Made by a program: the position numbers and the translations under genes. Below, piece by piece: positions 4,585 to 8,559 of a stretch of 8,559 nucleotides of DNA. The notes beneath the pieces were generated by a model. It worked only from the letters and a program-made list of their open reading frames with translations, ran no database searches and was not told the origin of the DNA. How positions within the stretch are numbered: position 1 is the first letter of the stretch; each line of letters begins with the position of its first letter. This stretch comes from Actinomycetota bacterium (GTDB lineage: Bacteria; Actinomycetota; Humimicrobiia; Humimicrobiales; Humimicrobiaceae): NCBI GenBank assembly GCA_022865545.1, contig JALHTA010000256.1, positions 1-8,559 on the forward strand, in the 5' to 3' direction.

Positions 4585-5955
4585 TTGAACAAGATAGAAA
4601 AAAATATATTGGATCTTGGAAATAAAAGAATAGGACCCCTACTGGCAAAGCTTGCCATTCCGACTACTATCGGGATGCTAGCAAATAGTCTATACAATAT
4701 TGTCGATACCATATTTATAGGAAGGGGAGTAGGTACCCTTGCTATAGCAGGCATAGGGATAGTATTTCCCATCCAGATCATAATCATGGCTATTGCCCAG
4801 CTATTTGGAATGGGGGCCGCATCAATGGTCTCCAGGAGTCTGGGGAAAAAGGACTACGGGCGGGCCTCCAATATTGTCGGTAATTCTTTCATTGCATCTT
4901 TTGCTCTGGGAACCTTTGCAGCAATTATGGTTTTTATTTTTCTAAACCCAATACTCAGGGTATTTGGAGCCACTGAAAACATCCTACCCTTTGCCAGGGA
5001 TTATCTTTCTGTTGTGGCTTTTGGCTTCATATATTTTCCATTTCTTGTCTCCACAAATAATCTTATCAGGGCCGAAGGTGATGCCAAAAATGCTATGACA
5101 GTCATGCTTGTTGCAATCGGGATAAATATAATATTGGATCCTATATTTATTTTCACATTGGATATGGGTATCAAGGGTGCAGCCTATGCTACTATTATTG
5201 CCCAGTTTTGTGGGTTTCTATATATAGTACTTTATTATGCTCTCGGCAGGAGCTCATTAAAAATAAGAATGGTCCATTTTAGAATGAAATGGCATATATT
5301 TAAAGAGATGGTGAGCCTGGGATTTGCATCATTTATCAGACAGGTAAGCATGAGCATTCTGATAATTGTTATAAATAATTCTTTACGTGTCTATGGGGGA
5401 GATATTGCTATTGCTGTATTCAGTGTAGTAAACAGGGTAGTTATGTTTGTGACGATGCCCCTTTTTGGAATAGTAGCAGGGGTACAACCCATGATCGGTT
5501 TTAACTATGGGGCAAATAATATGGGAAGGGTGAAGGAATCCCTCAAAACCTCTGTATTGTCTACAGTGGTATTAGGTGTTGTATTCTTTATAATTTTTTT
5601 AGCTATTCCTTCAAAAATATTAGGTCTTTTTAGCACCGATATTGAACTCATCAATAATGGAATATTTCCTTTGAGGATGATAGTGCTTCTATTTCCATTT
5701 ATTGGTTTTCAGGTGATAGGTGCCGGTTTTTTTCAATCAATAGGGAAGGCAAGGCCCTCCATAGTCTTATCACTCTCAAGACAGGTACTATTCTTAATAC
5801 CACTGATACTGCTGCTTCCGCCTATAATGGGAATAAATGGAGTATGGATAGCATTTCCCATAGCGGATTTTCTGGCTATACTCATTACCGGGATATTGGT
5901 ATACCGGGAAATAAGAAAAATAAATAATCTGCAAATGATGCCTGGAGAAGCATAG
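4585..5955 (+). CDS. MATE-family multidrug/cation efflux transporter (456 aa)
   Basis: Length and about 12 membrane helices in two homologous halves match the MATE family (NorM, DinF, MepA), which exports cationic or other small molecules using Na+ or H+ gradients. The opening, with LGNKRIGPLLAKLAIPTTIG (11-30) then YNIVDTIFIG (37-46), is typical. D41 in helix 1 lies where MATE pumps keep a coupling Asp. FGMGAASMVSRSLGKKD (74-90) is the conserved loop of the first half. The second half carries a matching region, with FGIVAGVQPMIGFNYG and nearby residues near 295-320. It resembles MepA/DinF-like pumps of Firmicutes more than NorM, but the substrate cannot be read from sequence. It is transcribed alone from the promoter at 4525-4553. 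It starts with TTG, which may keep expression low. Its stop is 5 bases from the stop of the opposing gene. Confidence 0.93.
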   Translation: MNKIEKNILDLGNKRIGPLLAKLAIPTTIGMLANSLYNIVDTIFIGRGVGTLAIAGIGIVFPIQIIIMAIAQLFGMGAASMVSRSLGKKDYGRASNIVGNSFIASFALGTFAAIMVFIFLNPILRVFGATENILPFARDYLSVVAFGFIYFPFLVSTNNLIRAEGDAKNAMTVMLVAIGINIILDPIFIFTLDMGIKGAAYATIIAQFCGFLYIVLYYALGRSSLKIRMVHFRMKWHIFKEMVSLGFASFIRQVSMSILIIVINNSLRVYGGDIAIAVFSVVNRVVMFVTMPLFGIVAGVQPMIGFNYGANNMGRVKESLKTSVLSTVVLGVVFFIIFLAIPSKILGLFSTDIELINNGIFPLRMIVLLFPFIGFQVIGAGFFQSIGKARPSIVLSLSRQVLFLIPLILLLPPIMGINGVWIAFPIADFLAILITGILVYREIRKINNLQMMPGEA

Positions 5956-5960
5956 GAAAC

Positions 5961-7799
5961 TTAATTTATTCTTATAAAATGATATCCACTACTTGAAAAT
6001 ACAAGAGTGTATTCGCTGTTTCTTATCTTTGAATCAAATTCTGATTTAAACGGAGGATGTTTGAAATATATATCTGAAATCAAAAATCCAAAAGTGTCCT
6101 CCTCTGCAAGACTGATCGGATCCACAAGTTCATAGCTGTCTGAATTGGACAGGATCACAAAATTATCATTTTCCAAAAAAATCTTTAACGAACTGCCCTC
6201 AAAACCCGGTAGCACCGTTATCCAGTAGTAATCAGTAATAATCTTTCCATCGATCCCATATTCCTCTTTATAATCGTAGATCTGCTGATTCAGAACAATG
6301 TCCCCTATTGTTTTTTGTTTTTCGAGCTGCTTTAGCTTTATTGTATCTCCAAAAGCTCCTACTAAAAAGATGCTTCCAAGCACTATCAGAAAGCACAGGA
6401 GGAATAGGACACGCCCGGGCCATAGTTTTATTTTGAGCGCTGGCCCCCGGATGGAAAGTCCGGGAAATTTTAACACAAAATATTCTTTTAACTTTACAAG
6501 TTTTAAGATCCTCAGTAAATAAGCCATACCATATGATGCAGAATAGGCAAGGAATGGAAAAGATACTATTATGTTCCTGTCATCATAGCTAAAAAAGAGT
6601 CCCCAGATGATTATCGAAGGGATCGTTATTCCCAGTGTAAACCATCTTGATCTCCTATTAAAAAGACTAAAGAGGGATAATGCTATAAGTATCAGGAAAA
6701 ATACCGGGCTTGCTCTCAAATTTTCAGGACCGTTTGCGAGTCTCTGGATCAGTGCGGCATCGTGGTGGATGTCTACAAATAAAAACTTAAGTGAGCTGAA
6801 GTCCCTTCCCCTGGCAATATCCACTAGTTTTATAATGTACCAGTAAAGACCTAGCAGCATGACGAATATGTAACTTAAGATTTTTATAATGGTCTTCCCA
6901 GGACTAAAAGCTTTACGGTTTTTGATCATTAGCCAGATAAGCCATATAACTGAGAATACAAGTATTATAAATCCTGCTTGCTTTGTAACAGCAGCAGCAG
7001 TGGCAAATAATAATATCACTATATTATTAGAATCAGGATCATCAGGGTCTGTTATTAAAATTGCATAGAAAGCAGCCATAGAGAAAAAAGCGACTGCAAA
7101 GTCGACATAACCTGAATTAATATAAGGGAAGCTGTATAGAAGGGAAAGAGCCGAAAAGAAAAAGATGGATAAAATAAAGACTTTATTCTTTTTTACGAGA
7201 TAAAGGTCATAAAAGGTAAAAAGTATAAATACAGCAAAGAGCGGCATTATCGATTTTGCTGCGAACTGAAGCGAATGGTCCTGCATTAATATATAGGATA
7301 GGGACCAGTTTGCGGGTATCAGCTGGGGATATAAATAGGTCAGGTCAGGGATATCGTTTAGATACCAGTCTATTGCCCAGCGGTTCCAGGAAAATACTGC
7401 ATCCCAATGTGTAAAGACACTCCCAAGATTTGCAAAGAAGAAATACAGTGAACCTGCAAGGACGAGTAGGAGGGAAGCTGGAATAGCATCAAGGATAAAA
7501 CTTTTGAGTCCTGATGGTATTTCAATATAAATCGTCTTTTCAATTTTCAGCCTGCCTTTTATTGATAGAAAAATAAGCAAGATAAGCTCGGCAGTCAGTA
7601 TGATATAGACAGAAACCGGAGTGTATAATCCTATAAGTGTCAGGTGATAGACGATCAGGTAATTAATAAAAAGGCTAAATGCAAAACTGTATAAAATGAT
7701 CTTTATGGGCGTATTGTCCTTGATCCTTAAGAATTTAAATAATATAAATCCAGGGATGAAGGTCAACTGGAAAAATGATATTACTACAAATGCTGTCAT
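5961..7799 (-). CDS. GT-C-like polytopic membrane protein, putative glycosyltransferase (612 aa)
   Basis: About 11-12 membrane helices fill residues 1-485, followed by a soluble C-terminal domain of about 125 residues. Features point to the GT-C fold (PMT/ArnT/GT39-like), in which a lipid-linked sugar is transferred outside the membrane. The first large loop has an acidic motif after a Trp (HWDAVFSWNRWA, D133). A second acidic motif is NSGYVDFAVAF (D233), followed by AVTKQAGF (270-277). Near 404-416, SYDDRNIIVSFPF resembles the E-x-R-Y...P motif that ends the catalytic core in this superfamily. The assignment rests on motif pattern and topology, so a different polymerase or ligase remains possible. 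The ATG at 7799 follows the TAA of the upstream protease after one base, so translation is probably coupled. AGGA lies 11 bases upstream. No terminator lies between this gene and the convergent MATE gene. Confidence 0.68.
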   Translation of the reverse strand: MTAFVVISFFQLTFIPGFILFKFLRIKDNTPIKIILYSFAFSLFINYLIVYHLTLIGLYTPVSVYIILTAELILLIFLSIKGRLKIEKTIYIEIPSGLKSFILDAIPASLLLVLAGSLYFFFANLGSVFTHWDAVFSWNRWAIDWYLNDIPDLTYLYPQLIPANWSLSYILMQDHSLQFAAKSIMPLFAVFILFTFYDLYLVKKNKVFILSIFFFSALSLLYSFPYINSGYVDFAVAFFSMAAFYAILITDPDDPDSNNIVILLFATAAAVTKQAGFIILVFSVIWLIWLMIKNRKAFSPGKTIIKILSYIFVMLLGLYWYIIKLVDIARGRDFSSLKFLFVDIHHDAALIQRLANGPENLRASPVFFLILIALSLFSLFNRRSRWFTLGITIPSIIIWGLFFSYDDRNIIVSFPFLAYSASYGMAYLLRILKLVKLKEYFVLKFPGLSIRGPALKIKLWPGRVLFLLCFLIVLGSIFLVGAFGDTIKLKQLEKQKTIGDIVLNQQIYDYKEEYGIDGKIITDYYWITVLPGFEGSSLKIFLENDNFVILSNSDSYELVDPISLAEEDTFGFLISDIYFKHPPFKSEFDSKIRNSEYTLVFSSSGYHFIRIN

Positions 7800-7800
7800 A

Positions 7801-8520
7801 TTAATCGGATTCCTGTTCTGCGGATAACCGGTCAATTGTCCGGGTTACTTCACTTATAGGAGTGTAATCCATATTATTCTTTATAACTATTCCAACCAGC
7901 TTGCAGCCTGAGCTGAGGATGGGACTTCCGCTCTCACCTTCCGCAGCGTGATCGAACTCCTTAAAAAAATTCAGCCTGCGTTCAAAATTTCCCAGCACAT
8001 ATTGTGGTTTTGTGTCTTCATCATCTATAACAAGTCCAGTCCTAAGACGGGATAAGGTAAATATCGCATAATCACGGTTGTTCAGATAATCAGCTTCATA
8101 GTAAAGAAGTTCAGGATATATCCAGCGACTGCTTGTATTTGATTTAAATTTAAAATCAGTATACCTTATGCCCTCATATTCTATGCAGTGCCCGGCGGTT
8201 ATTAGATAGAAATTATCTTTATAGAATATTGAAAAGGCAGTAAAATTTTTTTCTCTACCTTCTGTTTCGGGTGCAGCAGAGCCGTAAAAGACAGTTGTAA
8301 GCAATTTATTCAGGTTTCCCGTAAGGATATCATACTCGGAGAGTTGTTCATTTTGTTCTTCTGTTTCCTTCTCTAAATGAGCTATCTCGATCTTGAGGTC
8401 CTTTATCTCCTCTTCAGCAATACTTAATCTTGTCGAGCAGCCTGTTATAGCTGTCAGTGCAATAATAAGGAAGGTAAGGGTAAATATTATTTGTGTTTTT
8501 ACAGATATTAAAATCTTCAT
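7801..8520 (-). CDS. Trypsin-like serine protease, coiled-coil lipoprotein (239 aa)
   Basis: The N-terminus is a lipoprotein signal: a hydrophobic stretch (10-24) and the lipobox ITGC with C28. Next is a charged heptad-like coiled coil, about 33-63, rich in Glu, Lys and Leu. The protease domain (about 75-225) shows a chymotrypsin-fold triad: H111 in ITAGHC, D150 in NNRDYAIF and S197 in EGESGSPI, the last matching the GxSGxP signature. No PDZ domain follows, unlike DegP/HtrA. I infer a membrane-tethered extracytoplasmic protease that may oligomerise through the coiled coil. Substrate and partner are unknown. It is the first gene of a two-gene unit with the GT-C-like protein. A TATAAT box at 8545-8550 on this strand could be its -10 element. 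Its -35 would lie outside the window, and no Shine-Dalgarno sequence is visible before the ATG. Confidence 0.85.
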   Translation of the reverse strand: MKILISVKTQIIFTLTFLIIALTAITGCSTRLSIAEEEIKDLKIEIAHLEKETEEQNEQLSEYDILTGNLNKLLTTVFYGSAAPETEGREKNFTAFSIFYKDNFYLITAGHCIEYEGIRYTDFKFKSNTSSRWIYPELLYYEADYLNNRDYAIFTLSRLRTGLVIDDEDTKPQYVLGNFERRLNFFKEFDHAAEGESGSPILSSGCKLVGIVIKNNMDYTPISEVTRTIDRLSAEQESD

Positions 8521-8544
8521 ATAAAAATTTAAATAATAAAATGA

Positions 8545-8550
8545 ATTATA
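8545..8550 (-). promoter_or_regulatory. Possible -10 box of the protease/GT-C operon
   Basis: Read on the minus strand, this is a perfect TATAAT, 24 bases before the protease ATG. Transcription would begin near 8538, giving a leader of about 18 bases. The -35 element would lie beyond the window edge, so this is only half a promoter and the DNA is AT-rich. Confidence 0.35.
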
Positions 8551-8559
8551 AGTATACTA

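Noticed and set aside
6298..6846. Two + strand frames inside the GT-C-like gene
   Set aside because: They are short, lack ribosome binding sites, and lie opposite a long gene with coherent membrane topology.
7800..7835. TTG start at 7835 adding 12 residues to the GT-C-like protein
   Set aside because: It would overlap the protease gene by 35 bases. The ATG at 7799, one base after the protease stop, gives a normal hydrophobic N-terminus.

Overview
The window reads as a chromosomal stretch from an AT-rich, probably anaerobic bacterium. Coding is dense, ATA, AGA and AGG codons are common, and at least one gene starts with TTG. Two exported proteins carry bacterial lipoboxes. An Rrf2-type Fe-S regulator sits next to a polyferredoxin, an arrangement typical of anaerobes. 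The sequence alone does not fix the phylum; a clostridial or deep-branching uncultured lineage would fit. I see no tRNA, rRNA, CRISPR array, transposase or integrase.

Layout, + strand (1-5955): the C-terminal tail of a gene (1-102); a 64-residue two-helix membrane protein with a haem-b-like His pair (182-376); an M1-family metallopeptidase lipoprotein (415-1908); a TerC-family membrane protein (2009-2731). A gene-poor gap of 367 bases follows. It holds a likely terminator, the frameshifted remnant of a tiny zinc-ribbon gene, and the promoter region of the next operon. That operon is an Rrf2 regulator (3099-3503) plus a multi-cysteine ferredoxin (3522-4391). A 12-bp-stem hairpin (4450-4500) ends it, and a near-consensus promoter then drives a MATE efflux pump (4585-5955).

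Layout, - strand (8520-5961): a coiled-coil, trypsin-like protease lipoprotein (7801-8520) is followed after a single base by a GT-C-like polytopic membrane protein (5961-7799). The pair converges on the MATE gene with only 5 bases between the stop codons.

How the parts relate: the clearest functional unit is the Rrf2/ferredoxin operon, which looks like a redox- or NO-responsive sensor plus electron carrier with a candidate operator on its own promoter. The protease/GT-C pair is a translationally coupled envelope unit of unknown purpose. The other genes look like individual envelope or transport functions. No complete new defence or mobile system is visible. The best leads are the minimal cytochrome-b-like protein, the broken zinc ribbon, the Rrf2/ferredoxin module with its variant second cluster, and the protease/GT-C pair.
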